Shown one piece after another: positions 17,415 through 26,855 of a stretch of DNA of 64,000 bases. Source of the DNA: Vibrio gazogenes (lineage in GTDB: Bacteria; Pseudomonadota; Gammaproteobacteria; Enterobacterales; Vibrionaceae); assembly GCF_023920225.1 (NCBI RefSeq), contig NZ_CP092588.1, forward strand, positions 806,001-870,000, given 5' to 3'. Under the pieces are notes generated by a model, which was given only the letters and a program-made list of their open reading frames with translations, was not told the origin of the DNA and did no database searches. A program made the position numbers and the translations under genes. How positions within the stretch are numbered: the stretch's first letter is position 1; every line of letters begins with the position of its first letter.

Positions 17415-19832
17415 TCATTGACCTAACGTAATCTCGATGTGATGCACACCATCGGTAAATACCGGTGCTTTGTTACCTTGAATCACAACACCATCGACGC
17501 GCATCTCCGTTACGCCCTGATTGACTTGATGCGGATTGACGACATGAATTTGATAAATTGCGCCCCGGAATTTTCGTTGCACGGAAAATTCAGGCCAATC
17601 ACGGGGGATACAAGGATCAACGCGTAAACCATCAATTTCAGGGCGAACCCCCAAAATCCACTGCGTACCGGCAACGTAGGTCCATGATGAAGTCCCGGAC
17701 AGCCATGCATTACGGCCTAAACCAAATTGCGGGTGCTCATCTCCCAATATATTTTGCGGGTAACAGTAAGGCTCGGACTCAAAAACCTCGACTTGATCAT
17801 TCTTAGAAGCCGGATTAATTTGTCGGTAATACTGGTAAGCGCGATCACCATTGCCGACCTTGGTTTCAGCAATCATCATCCATGGGTTCGCATGCAAGAA
17901 GATCCCGCCATTCTCTTTCGCTCCGGGCGGATACGTAGACACCCCACCCAATTCGGGCGAGAATCCGTTATATCCGGGCGTCGAAAGTTTAATCCCATTG
18001 GCAGTATTTAATTTTGTATAGACGGCATCGAGCGCTTGCGAGGCACGCTCAGGCGTTGCAAACCCAGAAATCACCGGCCAGCTTTGTCCATTGGTATAGA
18101 TCTGTCCTTGAGCATTGGTATGCGATCCGATCGGCGCCCCTTTCTCATCAAAGTAACGGACAAACCACGCCCCGTCCCAGCCATGCTGATTGACGATATG
18201 TTGCATCTGTTCATATTGATCTTGATAACGCTGTGCGAGCGACGTTTCACCGCGTAGTTGACACAGATCGAGCATATCCAATAACGCTTTACCGTACATA
18301 TTGGCGACCATCAGTGACTCAGCCCCCGTCGGTAGATTCACCGTGTCGTTCCAGTCCGCAAAGCCCAGAAGTGGCAAACCATGTTGACCGGTATGCGTTT
18401 GTGTAAACGCAATCGCGCGGCAGAGGTGATCCCAAACGGTTCCCGTTTCAAGCGGCTTGCCCTGCTTATCTTTTTGATAGTAAGGAATGGTTTGATTGAG
18501 AAAATCCGCATTGCCGGTTTCTTTAACATATTGAGTGACGGCAAAGACGATCCACAGGTGGTCATCCCCATAATAATCCGGGCGGTCTTCCTCTTCACGC
18601 GAGTCACCGGCATTGGCTTCCATCGTTGAAGGGAAAAATTGATGCATGGCAGAGCCATCGGTATTTTGCACCGAGAGTAAACGTTCGATAAATTCCCGGG
18701 CTTCTTCAGGCATGTGGGTCATCACACCCAGAATATCCTGTGATGAATCGCGGAATCCGATCCCACGCGCCCCATAGCCAAGCTGATACAGCGATAAATA
18801 GCGAGACCAGTTTTTAGTGGTATGACACTGGCGAGGGTTATGTACATTGAGCATCGAGTTCATCGCCGGATCAGGTGTGGTGACTTGAATGGCCGACAAA
18901 TAGTCATCCCAGAATTCACTCAACTCAGCAAAAGCCTGATCGACGACGTGATGATCACGATATTTCTCTAACATCGGCTGCGCGATATCGAGACTCTCCA
19001 TTTGGGTCAACTGAACAACGGTACGCTCGGTTTGCTGTGGCTTCAGCCAGCCTAAACGTAAGTTCAAAGCCCCGATATTATCCCCGCGTAAGCACTCGCT
19101 GTTGGTCAGTTCAGCACCATTTAATGCTTCAGGTGCCGCCCAGCTCCCATAACCGCGATTCCCGAGGAATTGCTGGCGATCACCGTCAAATGACGTCGCT
19201 GGCCGGTCCGCGGTCAATAAATTCACCGCATAGTCTCGCTTCATGAACGCATACTGTTCCAAAACGGTATGTCCCTGCGCTTGTTGATGCGCTTTCAAGA
19301 TCATCGTCTGAGGGACCCAGTCAGCATTGACCAGTTGCTTTAATGCATCAAAGTGGGTGAATTCAACCACCGGAATGACATCGACATGCAAATCATCACC
19401 GGAAATATTGGTGATCTTAATATCTTGCAGTAACACCGGATCTTGTTTCGGAACAAAGAAGGTGCTCTCACATCGCACACCATACGCTTCGGCAATAATG
19501 GTGGTGTAAGACAGTCCGGTATGATTTTCAAATTTATCCAACGGCTTCAGGGTCGGTGTATAAAAGGGCGAAAAAATCGTAACGTCCCCATTTTGATGAC
19601 GAACTTTTAAATATAACGTCGAGCCTTTAAAATCGGCATTTGGCATCTGGGTAATATATTTGGTGATACGATTCAGAGCAGGATCGCCCTTACAGAGTAA
19701 AATACCGCCGTTACTATCGACTAAACCACCAAAATTTAAGGTTCCTACATAATTACACCATTTGATTGGTGTACAGGGTGTAGTGGCAACATATTCTTTA
19801 TGTTTATCGTCAAAATATCCGAATTTCATCAT
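17415..19832 (-). CDS. GH94 cellobiose phosphorylase
   Basis: An 805-residue cytoplasmic GH94 enzyme. Conserved blocks: MKFGYFDDKHKEYV and YVGTLNFGG at the N-terminus, RGIGFRDSSQDILG, the catalytic-acid motif GFADWNDTVNL, PGAKENGGIF for phosphate, NPWMMIAET and the C-terminal GTSSWTYVAGTQWILG. Cellobiose phosphorylases turn cellobiose plus phosphate into glucose 1-phosphate and glucose, saving ATP. Length matches the roughly 800-residue family norm. Laminaribiose or other disaccharide specificity cannot be excluded by eye, but the GH9/GH16/GH1 setting favours cellobiose. An AGGG element precedes the ATG pair. It follows the ABC ATPase gene after a hairpin. Confidence 0.9.
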   Translation of the reverse strand: MMKFGYFDDKHKEYVATTPCTPIKWCNYVGTLNFGGLVDSNGGILLCKGDPALNRITKYITQMPNADFKGSTLYLKVRHQNGDVTIFSPFYTPTLKPLDKFENHTGLSYTTIIAEAYGVRCESTFFVPKQDPVLLQDIKITNISGDDLHVDVIPVVEFTHFDALKQLVNADWVPQTMILKAHQQAQGHTVLEQYAFMKRDYAVNLLTADRPATSFDGDRQQFLGNRGYGSWAAPEALNGAELTNSECLRGDNIGALNLRLGWLKPQQTERTVVQLTQMESLDIAQPMLEKYRDHHVVDQAFAELSEFWDDYLSAIQVTTPDPAMNSMLNVHNPRQCHTTKNWSRYLSLYQLGYGARGIGFRDSSQDILGVMTHMPEEAREFIERLLSVQNTDGSAMHQFFPSTMEANAGDSREEEDRPDYYGDDHLWIVFAVTQYVKETGNADFLNQTIPYYQKDKQGKPLETGTVWDHLCRAIAFTQTHTGQHGLPLLGFADWNDTVNLPTGAESLMVANMYGKALLDMLDLCQLRGETSLAQRYQDQYEQMQHIVNQHGWDGAWFVRYFDEKGAPIGSHTNAQGQIYTNGQSWPVISGFATPERASQALDAVYTKLNTANGIKLSTPGYNGFSPELGGVSTYPPGAKENGGIFLHANPWMMIAETKVGNGDRAYQYYRQINPASKNDQVEVFESEPYCYPQNILGDEHPQFGLGRNAWLSGTSSWTYVAGTQWILGVRPEIDGLRVDPCIPRDWPEFSVQRKFRGAIYQIHVVNPHQVNQGVTEMRVDGVVIQGNKAPVFTDGVHHIEITLGQ

Positions 19833-19843
19833 GACTATCCCTA

Positions 19844-19867
19844 GCCCCCTTTATTAGTAAAGGGAGC
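19844..19867. terminator. Hairpin between ABC ATPase and GH94 genes
   Basis: Near-perfect stem GCCCCCTTT / AAAGGGAGC just upstream of the GH94 ribosome site and 56 bases past the ATPase gene stop. Probably partial attenuation or processing within the operon. Confidence 0.5.
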
Positions 19868-19922
19868 AATTGATTTCAATATATTGTGATTTAAACGCTA
19901 CTTTATATTTAAAATAGCGACA

Positions 19923-21014
19923 CTAACTGGCTAAAGAATTTTCACTTAATGCATCAAATAAATGAATTGAATCCAAATCCAAATAAAGTTCTAATTCATC
20001 CGTATTCACTTCAGCCGCTTGTGTTTCCACTGTGAGTGGTTGGCCCGCAATTTCAGTTTTCAACAAAATACTGGCACCGAGTAATTCTTTGTCTTTAATT
20101 TTCACGGAGAATGGAAATACACGACCATGGTCAATATGTTGCGCACGTAAATGAATGTCCGTCGGACGAACGCCCAAATGTAATGCTAAGTTTTTCGAAG
20201 CGAGTGCTTTAAATCGTTCAGGCAGTGGAATCAGATTGTCGCCCAATTGAATATAAAATGCTTCCTCTTGGTTGATGAGCTTCGCATCCAACATGTTCAT
20301 CGATGGGCTACCGATAAACTGGGCAACGAATTTATTGGCAGGTCGTTGGAAGACATCGGTTGGTGTCCCCACTTGCGCAACATACCCATCTTTCAAAATC
20401 ACAATCCGATCCGCGAGTGTCATGGCTTCAATCTGGTCATGGGTGACATAAATTGTCGTTGTTTTCAGCTCACGGTGAAGTTGTTTAATCTCTTCACGCA
20501 TCACACCCCGTAATTTCGCATCAAGGTTAGAGAGCGGTTCATCAAATAAGAAGACTTTCGGTGTACGAACCATCGCGCGTCCCATCGCGACCCGCTGACG
20601 CTGGCCTCCCGATAACTCTTTCGGTTTACGATCCAGTAATGGTTCCAGCTCCAGCATTTTTGCGGATTTGCGGACTTCTGTATCGATGTCCTTTTTAGCC
20701 ATTCCTTTGAGTTTCAACGCGAATGCAATATTTTCGTAAACCGTCATGTGGGGATAGAGCGCATAACTTTGGAAAACCATGGCTAGATCACGGTCTTTCG
20801 CATCTACTTTATTGATCAGTTTATCTCCGACATAAATATCACCGGAGGTAATACTTTCAAGCCCGGCCAACATCCGCAATGTCGTTGATTTACCGCAACC
20901 TGACGGGCCAAGGAATACAACGAACTCACCATCATTCACTGTGAAGTCAAAATGCTTCACGACATCAACATCACCGAAAGATTTCTTGATGTTTCTGAAT
21001 TCAACTTTAGCCAT
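19923..21014 (-). CDS. Sugar ABC transporter ATP-binding protein (MalK/UgpC type)
   Basis: A 363-residue ATPase with Walker A GPSGCGKST, Q-loop MVFQSYALYPHMT, signature LSGGQRQRV, Walker B VFLFDEPLSNLD and switch TIYVTHD. The C-terminal TOBE/MalK-like regulatory domain begins about residue 235 (FIGSPSMNML, LGVRPTDIHL). It powers the MalF/MalG-like permeases upstream. Its ATG overlaps the GH1 stop (TAATG), so translation is coupled. Confidence 0.93.
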   Translation of the reverse strand: MAKVEFRNIKKSFGDVDVVKHFDFTVNDGEFVVFLGPSGCGKSTTLRMLAGLESITSGDIYVGDKLINKVDAKDRDLAMVFQSYALYPHMTVYENIAFALKLKGMAKKDIDTEVRKSAKMLELEPLLDRKPKELSGGQRQRVAMGRAMVRTPKVFLFDEPLSNLDAKLRGVMREEIKQLHRELKTTTIYVTHDQIEAMTLADRIVILKDGYVAQVGTPTDVFQRPANKFVAQFIGSPSMNMLDAKLINQEEAFYIQLGDNLIPLPERFKALASKNLALHLGVRPTDIHLRAQHIDHGRVFPFSVKIKDKELLGASILLKTEIAGQPLTVETQAAEVNTDELELYLDLDSIHLFDALSENSLAS

Positions 21015-22363
21015 TACTTGTTCTCCTCGGCTCGCTCTAACAACATATTTTTATAAGCAATAGCGCTTTGTTTCAGGGTTCTCTCTTGGGTCTGATAATC
21101 AACATAAACCAATCCGAATCGTTGACGATAACCAAATGCCCATTCAAAATTATCCATTAAACTCCAGGCAAAATAGCCGTCGATTCGCACACCGGATTTG
21201 ATGGCCTGATCGATGGCTTCAAGATGCGTTTGAAAATAACGAACACGTTGTTCATCGTTAACTTGACCGTCCACACAAGTGTCATTGGTGGCCGCACCAT
21301 TCTCAGTCACATAAATGGGTGGAATATTGTCATAACGCTCATTCAAACGGACGAGTAAATCCGTCAAGCCTTGAGGATACATTTCCCAACCGATATAGGT
21401 ATGCTCATTCTCAGGCTGAGGGACGGTTTTGATCTCACCATTCTCATCATAACGAACCACATTCCGGGTATAGTAATTGATACCAATGTAATCGACGGGT
21501 GCAGAAATAATCTCAAGATCCCCTTCCAGAATCATCGGCATATGCATGGCCTGATGTTCCGTGATTAAAGCCGGATATTCGCCTTTCAGCACCGGATCAA
21601 TAAACCATTGATAATTTTCAGCATCTGAATAATTCGCGGCACCGATATCTTTATCGTCCAAGGGGTAAGCCGGTGATGCACTGAATACCACCCCATGTTT
21701 CGCATTTGGGGCATTTCTACGCAATACCGGCATGGCTAAACCATGTCCTAACATCAGGTGATGAGAGGCCAAGAAACCTTCACGTTCACCGACAACGCCC
21801 GGCGCATGAATCCCCCAGCGGTAGCCTAAGAAAGCAGCCACAAACGGTTCATTGAGTGTGGTATAAACTTCGATTTTATCGCCGAAATGACGGCTGACGA
21901 CATCCGCATACTCAGCAAACTTATACGCCGTTTCACGGTTGAGCCAGCCCCCTTTATCTTCGAGATATTGTGGCAGATCCCAGTGATACAGCGTGACGTA
22001 TACCGTCATCCCCCGGGCATGGCATGCGTCGATAATTTGTTCATAAAACGCTAAACCTTGCGGATTGACGACACCGTCTTCCGGAAGAATTCGTGGCCAG
22101 GCAATCGATAAACGATAAGCATCGACGCCTAAATCACTGATCATTTCAATATCTTGTTGCCAAAGATGGTAATGGTCACAGGCTTGATCACCGTTGTCAC
22201 CGTTATCCACTTTGCCGGGTTTGTTACAGAATGTATCCCATATCGACGGCGTCCGTCCGCCTTCTGCAGCTCCCCCTTCAATCTGATAGGACGACGTTGC
22301 CACACCAAAAACAAAATCTTTATGACGTAATTGAGAGTCTTGAGGAAGTTCGTATTTATTCAT
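21014..22363 (-). CDS. GH1 beta-glucosidase
   Basis: A 449-residue cytoplasmic (beta/alpha)8 enzyme. Visible GH1 signatures: FVFGVATSSYQIEGG at the N-terminus, acid/base motif TLNEPF, IGINYYTRN, nucleophile motif IYVTENGAA and the C-terminal WSLMDNFEWAFGY. It should hydrolyse cellobiose and longer beta-gluco-oligosaccharides to glucose after import. Start set at the second in-frame ATG (22363), which has AAAGG at the right distance; an ATG two codons earlier is possible. It is embedded between the permease and ATPase genes, so hydrolysis is tied to uptake. Confidence 0.95.
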   Translation of the reverse strand: MNKYELPQDSQLRHKDFVFGVATSSYQIEGGAAEGGRTPSIWDTFCNKPGKVDNGDNGDQACDHYHLWQQDIEMISDLGVDAYRLSIAWPRILPEDGVVNPQGLAFYEQIIDACHARGMTVYVTLYHWDLPQYLEDKGGWLNRETAYKFAEYADVVSRHFGDKIEVYTTLNEPFVAAFLGYRWGIHAPGVVGEREGFLASHHLMLGHGLAMPVLRRNAPNAKHGVVFSASPAYPLDDKDIGAANYSDAENYQWFIDPVLKGEYPALITEHQAMHMPMILEGDLEIISAPVDYIGINYYTRNVVRYDENGEIKTVPQPENEHTYIGWEMYPQGLTDLLVRLNERYDNIPPIYVTENGAATNDTCVDGQVNDEQRVRYFQTHLEAIDQAIKSGVRIDGYFAWSLMDNFEWAFGYRQRFGLVYVDYQTQERTLKQSAIAYKNMLLERAEENK

Positions 22364-22383
22364 GCTCATAACCTTTAAAAATC

Positions 22384-23280
22384 TTAACCTTTCACTGCAC
22401 CGGACGTGAGCCCGCTAATCATCTGTTTAGACGCAAACAAGTAAGTCACGACGAGAGGCAGAATCGAAATTGTTGTCCCCAACATCACCGCGCCCCAAGG
22501 GGTATTCGGGATCCCCTGCACACTACGGAGCGCCTGGGTGATGACGTAATTCTCAGGTGTTGTCAGCACCACTAAAGGCTGCATAAACATGTTCCAGAAG
22601 AAGACAAACTGAACGATTGCTAATGTTGCCAAAGCCGGTTTCATCAACGGCAAGACCACACTCCAGTAAGTTCGCAGTTGACCGGCACCATCAAGTTTTG
22701 CCGCTTCTAACAACTCTTTCGGCACCGACGCCACAATATGTTGACGCATCAGAAAAATCCCGAAGGGGGTGGTCGTAAACGGTAGCCATACCGCAATGTG
22801 GTTATCTAACAAACCAAGAAACTTAATAATCATGAAATAAGGAATCAGGCTCAGCACCGGCGGAATCATCATTGAGCCGACGAGCATGCCGAACATGAGT
22901 TTCTTCCCTTTAAACTGAAACACACCAAACGCATAACCGCCCATGCTACAAAAGAGCAGCGATATCGCAGTGCCGAGGAAGGCAACATAGATCGAATTAA
23001 ACATCGCCTGCCAAAATGGCATGATTTCTTGTAGCTTGGCATAGTTGATCGCCAAACTATCTCCAATCGCAAAACTAATCCCCGAGCCAAAAATTTCAGT
23101 CCGATCACGGGTGGATAACAGCGCTGACCAAACAAACGGAAAAACCGTCACAATTGCCGAAATAATTAAAATAAACGCTAAGACAATCATGAATAGTTTG
23201 GTCATCACCGCGATGGTTGTATCACTCGGTTTTAAAGCATTCAGGCCCGAAGGTTTTGCCTCTAATGAGTTCGTCAACAT
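22384..23280 (-). CDS. Carbohydrate ABC transporter permease (MalG type)
   Basis: A 298-residue inner-membrane protein with about six hydrophobic helices. The cytoplasmic EAA loop (ELLEAAKLDGAGQLRTYWSVVLPLMKPAL) contacts the ATPase. The N-terminus sits about 35 residues before the first helix (LFMIVLAFILIISAIVTVFP). One of two permeases of a type I importer; 1 base separates it from the MalF-type gene. Substrate from context: beta-gluco-oligosaccharides. Confidence 0.92.
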   Translation of the reverse strand: MLTNSLEAKPSGLNALKPSDTTIAVMTKLFMIVLAFILIISAIVTVFPFVWSALLSTRDRTEIFGSGISFAIGDSLAINYAKLQEIMPFWQAMFNSIYVAFLGTAISLLFCSMGGYAFGVFQFKGKKLMFGMLVGSMMIPPVLSLIPYFMIIKFLGLLDNHIAVWLPFTTTPFGIFLMRQHIVASVPKELLEAAKLDGAGQLRTYWSVVLPLMKPALATLAIVQFVFFWNMFMQPLVVLTTPENYVITQALRSVQGIPNTPWGAVMLGTTISILPLVVTYLFASKQMISGLTSGAVKG

Positions 23281-23281
23281 T

Positions 23282-24268
23282 TTATTGTTCCCCCAGTCCT
23301 TTCTTGCCGAAGAAGAAAAATTGAATCAAAGTACATGTCGCAATCAGCGCAAACAGCAGCCATGAAATTGCAGACGCGGTGCCCATTTCTAACCATTCCC
23401 AACCCACTTTGTAGAGATACATTGAAATCGTTAAACCTGACTGTCCGGTACCACCCGTACCACGGGTCAGAACAAATGGTTCTTCAAACAGTTGTAAGTT
23501 GCCGATAATCGTCATGGTGACGGCAAAGAAGATAAAAGGACGAATCATCGGCAGTGAAATACTCCAGAAACGACGGAGAGCATTGGCACCATCCATTCGG
23601 GCTGCTTCTAAAATATCTTTCGGGATCGTCATCAGGCCGGTGGTATATAAAACGATATTGAAACCGGTGTATTTCCAGAACACCATAATCGCGATGGATG
23701 GTTTCACCATGGTTGCATCATCAAGCCAACGGATCGGCTGGAATTGATTAACCCACGCAAAAGCCCAGCCGAATAAAGAGCTATCAGCCAGTGAAGTCAG
23801 CGTCTGATTAATAATGCCTGAATGGGGCGAATACATATTAAAAAAGATCAGTGACGCTGCAACGGTGGAAGTAATGTAAGGTAGAAAATAAGCAGACGTT
23901 AACCAATGGCGGAGTCGATCTGCCATTGAGACCAAAATATAAGCAACCGGAATCGCAATCAGGTGTTGTGCGACACCGGAAGTAATCGCGAGCCAAAATG
24001 TGTTTTCGAGTGAACGCCAAAGCCACGGGTCGGTTAAAGCGATTGAATAATTTTCAAACCCGACAAATTTCATCGCCTCTAAACCTTCAACAGGGTTCCA
24101 TGCGTGAAATGAAAGATAAACTGAAAAAACTAACGGAAAGACGCCAAACACCGAAAAAATACATAAGAACGGGAATAAAAAACCATAGGGTGTAAGCGCT
24201 TTCAAATATCGATTTAAAAAACGCTCATCCGATGGGCTTCTATTTTCATCTCTTGACGAATGCTTCAT
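23282..24268 (-). CDS. Carbohydrate ABC transporter permease (MalF type)
   Basis: A 328-residue inner-membrane protein with a first helix at YGFLFPFLCIFSVFGVFPLV and an EAA loop DILEAARMDGANALRRFWSI near residue 220. It forms the permease heterodimer with the MalG-type protein. AGAGG lies 8 bases before the ATG. It lies downstream of the binding-protein gene, separated by a long palindrome. Confidence 0.92.
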   Translation of the reverse strand: MKHSSRDENRSPSDERFLNRYLKALTPYGFLFPFLCIFSVFGVFPLVFSVYLSFHAWNPVEGLEAMKFVGFENYSIALTDPWLWRSLENTFWLAITSGVAQHLIAIPVAYILVSMADRLRHWLTSAYFLPYITSTVAASLIFFNMYSPHSGIINQTLTSLADSSLFGWAFAWVNQFQPIRWLDDATMVKPSIAIMVFWKYTGFNIVLYTTGLMTIPKDILEAARMDGANALRRFWSISLPMIRPFIFFAVTMTIIGNLQLFEEPFVLTRGTGGTGQSGLTISMYLYKVGWEWLEMGTASAISWLLFALIATCTLIQFFFFGKKGLGEQ

Positions 24269-24283
24269 AATTACAACCTCTTT

Positions 24284-24310
24284 ACAAGGAAGTCATAATG
24301 ACTTCCTTGT
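24284..24310. terminator. Long palindrome between binding-protein and permease genes
   Basis: Two 13-base perfect arms, ACAAGGAAGTCAT / ATGACTTCCTTGT, joined by one base. In sugar ABC operons such a hairpin after the binding-protein gene commonly stabilises the upstream mRNA or attenuates transcription, giving an excess of binding protein over permease. That role is inferred. Confidence 0.75.
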
Positions 24311-24329
24311 ATACATACAAATACATGAA

Positions 24330-25583
24330 TTAAAGATTACGAGTACGACGTTTAATTAAACGCTCAGCTTCTTTTAAAGCAGTTTTGATGTCTTTATTTT
24401 CATCAAGCACTTCCATCAGTGCATTTTCGAAAATAATTGAACGAGCAATATGATCGCCTTTTGACGGTTGAACCGGTTTGATATGTCGTGCGACATCAGC
24501 AAATAACAACCGAGCCTGTTGACCCCCCAGAAAATCAATTTTCTCTTTAAACATGTCATCATCGTATGTGGTGACGTTGGCAGGGAATGCTGCAATCGTT
24601 GCAAAGTGCTTCAGTTGGATGGCACGATTGGTCGTCATGTATTTAATCAGCTCCCACGCTTCATCCTGATGTTTAGATTGCTTAGGAATGGACAAGAACG
24701 AGCCGCCCCAACTACCGTAAATTCCATCCGGTAAATGCGACACAGCCCATTTGCCTGATGTTTCCGGTGCGATCCAGTTCTGTAAATGGCCGAGCAACCA
24801 AGCCCCTGACAATTGGGTTGCAAAAGTCCCTTTACGGAAGCCTTCATACCATTCATTTGACCAAGCCAAAATTCGACCATCTAAGCCTTTGTCACGAATT
24901 TCTTTGGCTACTTGAAACGCATGCACAAAACGCTCAGAGGTGACGAGCGAATGGCCATCTTTATCAAAATAAATCCCGTCCCCTTCGGGAACCGTGGTAA
25001 AAATAATAGTTTGGGCAACATCAGCAGCGGAAGGAATTAACTGAACACCCATTTTTTTGAGTTTTTCACCCGCAGCAATGTACGAGTCCCAACTTTTGAT
25101 CACATCATCAACTTTGAGCCCGGCTTTTTTAAAAATATCGGTGCGGTAATACATTACACCCGGACCTAAATCCATCGGCATACCATAGATATCACCATCG
25201 CCGCCTTTTCCTTGAGACCAGGCATAAGGCGCAAAACGGTCTTGGTACTGATCGGCACCATATTTTTTAGACAGATCAACCAAACCACCGGAAGCGACGA
25301 ATGGACCGATTTTCTCGACATCAACAACAATCACATCACCGGCACCCGATCCTGTCGCTAGGTTGGTGGTGAGCTTGGTGTGATGGTCACCGTGGTTATT
25401 CATGAGGGTATCAACATGAATCCCTGTCTTTTTCTCGAAATCAGGCAATATCACTTTCAGGCTGCTATCAAAATCCGGAAATCCATCAAAGCGAATACGC
25501 TTATCCGCATCCGCAGAAAAAGAAGGCGCAGACACGATTCCCATCAGAACAACCGAGGTGAGTGTTAAGGCTTTTATTTTCAT
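24330..25583 (-). CDS. Extracellular sugar-binding protein of ABC transporter
   Basis: A 417-residue periplasmic solute-binding protein (MalE/UgpB superfamily) with signal peptide MKIKALTLTSVVLMGIVSAPSFSA. Typical elements are VILPDFEKKTGIHVD, GDVIVVDVEKIGPFVASG, YGMPMDLGPGVMYYRTDIF and the C-terminal EAWELIKYMTTN. It delivers oligosaccharide to the MalF/MalG pair. The start could also be the Met one codon earlier. It is the first structural gene after the LacI gene. Confidence 0.92.
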   Translation of the reverse strand: MKIKALTLTSVVLMGIVSAPSFSADADKRIRFDGFPDFDSSLKVILPDFEKKTGIHVDTLMNNHGDHHTKLTTNLATGSGAGDVIVVDVEKIGPFVASGGLVDLSKKYGADQYQDRFAPYAWSQGKGGDGDIYGMPMDLGPGVMYYRTDIFKKAGLKVDDVIKSWDSYIAAGEKLKKMGVQLIPSAADVAQTIIFTTVPEGDGIYFDKDGHSLVTSERFVHAFQVAKEIRDKGLDGRILAWSNEWYEGFRKGTFATQLSGAWLLGHLQNWIAPETSGKWAVSHLPDGIYGSWGGSFLSIPKQSKHQDEAWELIKYMTTNRAIQLKHFATIAAFPANVTTYDDDMFKEKIDFLGGQQARLLFADVARHIKPVQPSKGDHIARSIIFENALMEVLDENKDIKTALKEAERLIKRRTRNL

Positions 25584-25601
25584 CATTTATCCTTAAATAA
25601 C

Positions 25602-26609
25602 TTATAGGGTATTTATTACGTTCTTGACTGAATCTCTAATGACTAGAGAAGGTACAAGTTTAAGATTCACATCAGATTTATTTTTATTAAGTTTATGAAT
25701 CGCGAGTTTTACTGCTTCTTTGCTCATTTGCTCAATCGGAAAATCAATAGTTGTTAATCCCGGTGTGAGATAACGAGCAAAAAGAATATTGTCAAAGCCA
25801 ACTAACGAAATATCATCCGGAACCGAAAGTCCGACCGATTTCAGCACTTCACGTGCACCGAATGCCATATGATCATTTGCGGCAAACACAGCAGAAAACG
25901 GACATCCGCGATTGAGCAGTTTTTTCATGGCACTCATCCCTGTTTCTTCGGTAAATCCAGCCTCAGATACCAACATTTCGTTATATTCCAACCCAGCATT
26001 TTCCAACGCCTTTCTATAACCTTGCAAGCGTCCTCTCGCATCCGATTTATTCAATGGTCCTGTAATACAAGCAATATGTCTGTGCCCCATTTTGATTAAA
26101 TATTGTGTTGCGAGTAAACCACCGGCTTCATTATCAATATCGATGCAACTGGTCACCATTTCAGGGACGACCCGGTTAATTAAAATAATCGGTAACCCGC
26201 GTTCTTCTAACATGATTAAATAATCATCATCGAGTTGTTGAGTATGAAGAATAAGCGCATCAACCCGGCGGCCTAAAAGAAATTCAACGGCTTCTTTTTG
26301 ACTTTGCTCGGTATTTGCCCCCGCAGTAATAACCGCATGATAACCGAGTTGACGTAGTTGTCCTTCAATACTTTGTAATATCCCAGAATAAAACGGGCCA
26401 CCTAATTCGGGAACAACAATACCAACACTTTCTGTACGGCTAGAAGCCAATGCCTGAGCAATAGAGTTGGGGCGATAACCTAATTCTTTAATGGCTCTTT
26501 CAACTTTTAACTGTTTTTCCCGACTGACTCGGGTTGACCCATTGATGACTCTGGAAACGGTTGCTTGTGATACACCTGCACGTTCTGATACATGTTTAAT
26601 CGTGACCAA
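25602..26609 (-). CDS. LacI-family regulator at the head of the glucan operon
   Basis: A 335-residue LacI/GalR protein. The helix-turn-helix is KHVSERAGVSQATVSRVIN with hinge AIKELGYRPNSIAQAL, then a sugar-sensing core (GIVVPELGGPFYSGIL, VFAANDHMAFGAREVL, LVGFDNILFARYLTPGLTT). The best start is TTG at 26609, giving the usual family opening (M)VTIKHV with AGAGG just upstream. A longer frame from 26663 would cover the CRP-like site. It lies 15 bases upstream of the binding-protein gene in the same direction, so it is probably autoregulated and controls the whole transport/GH1/GH94/GH116 unit. Confidence 0.88.
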   Translation of the reverse strand: MVTIKHVSERAGVSQATVSRVINGSTRVSREKQLKVERAIKELGYRPNSIAQALASSRTESVGIVVPELGGPFYSGILQSIEGQLRQLGYHAVITAGANTEQSQKEAVEFLLGRRVDALILHTQQLDDDYLIMLEERGLPIILINRVVPEMVTSCIDIDNEAGGLLATQYLIKMGHRHIACITGPLNKSDARGRLQGYRKALENAGLEYNEMLVSEAGFTEETGMSAMKKLLNRGCPFSAVFAANDHMAFGAREVLKSVGLSVPDDISLVGFDNILFARYLTPGLTTIDFPIEQMSKEAVKLAIHKLNKNKSDVNLKLVPSLVIRDSVKNVINTL

Positions 26610-26668
26610 ATAAACCTCTGCTTGAAATCGCTTACAACTTGAGTATTCAAGATTATTGGTCACTTAAG

Positions 26669-26684
26669 CGTGATGTTAATCACG
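26669..26684. promoter_or_regulatory. CRP-cAMP-like binding site
   Basis: Sequence CGTGATGTTAATCACG fits the CRP consensus core GTGA-N6-TCAC with perfect dyad symmetry. It lies 60 bases before the LacI start, a position suited to class I/II activation of the glucan operon and catabolite control. Confidence 0.65.
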
Positions 26685-26855
26685 GTAAACCTGAAATTTA
26701 TTTAGCGATTAAGAAAAAATTGAAAAGCTTTGCAGTTTTCTAATAAGTCATGAAATCATTTCACATCGGTATGATTATTATCATTCATGGCATAAAAAAC
26801 CCTACATATTCAGTGCGTTTATTTTATTCACACTGAATACTAATTGAATTGCTTA

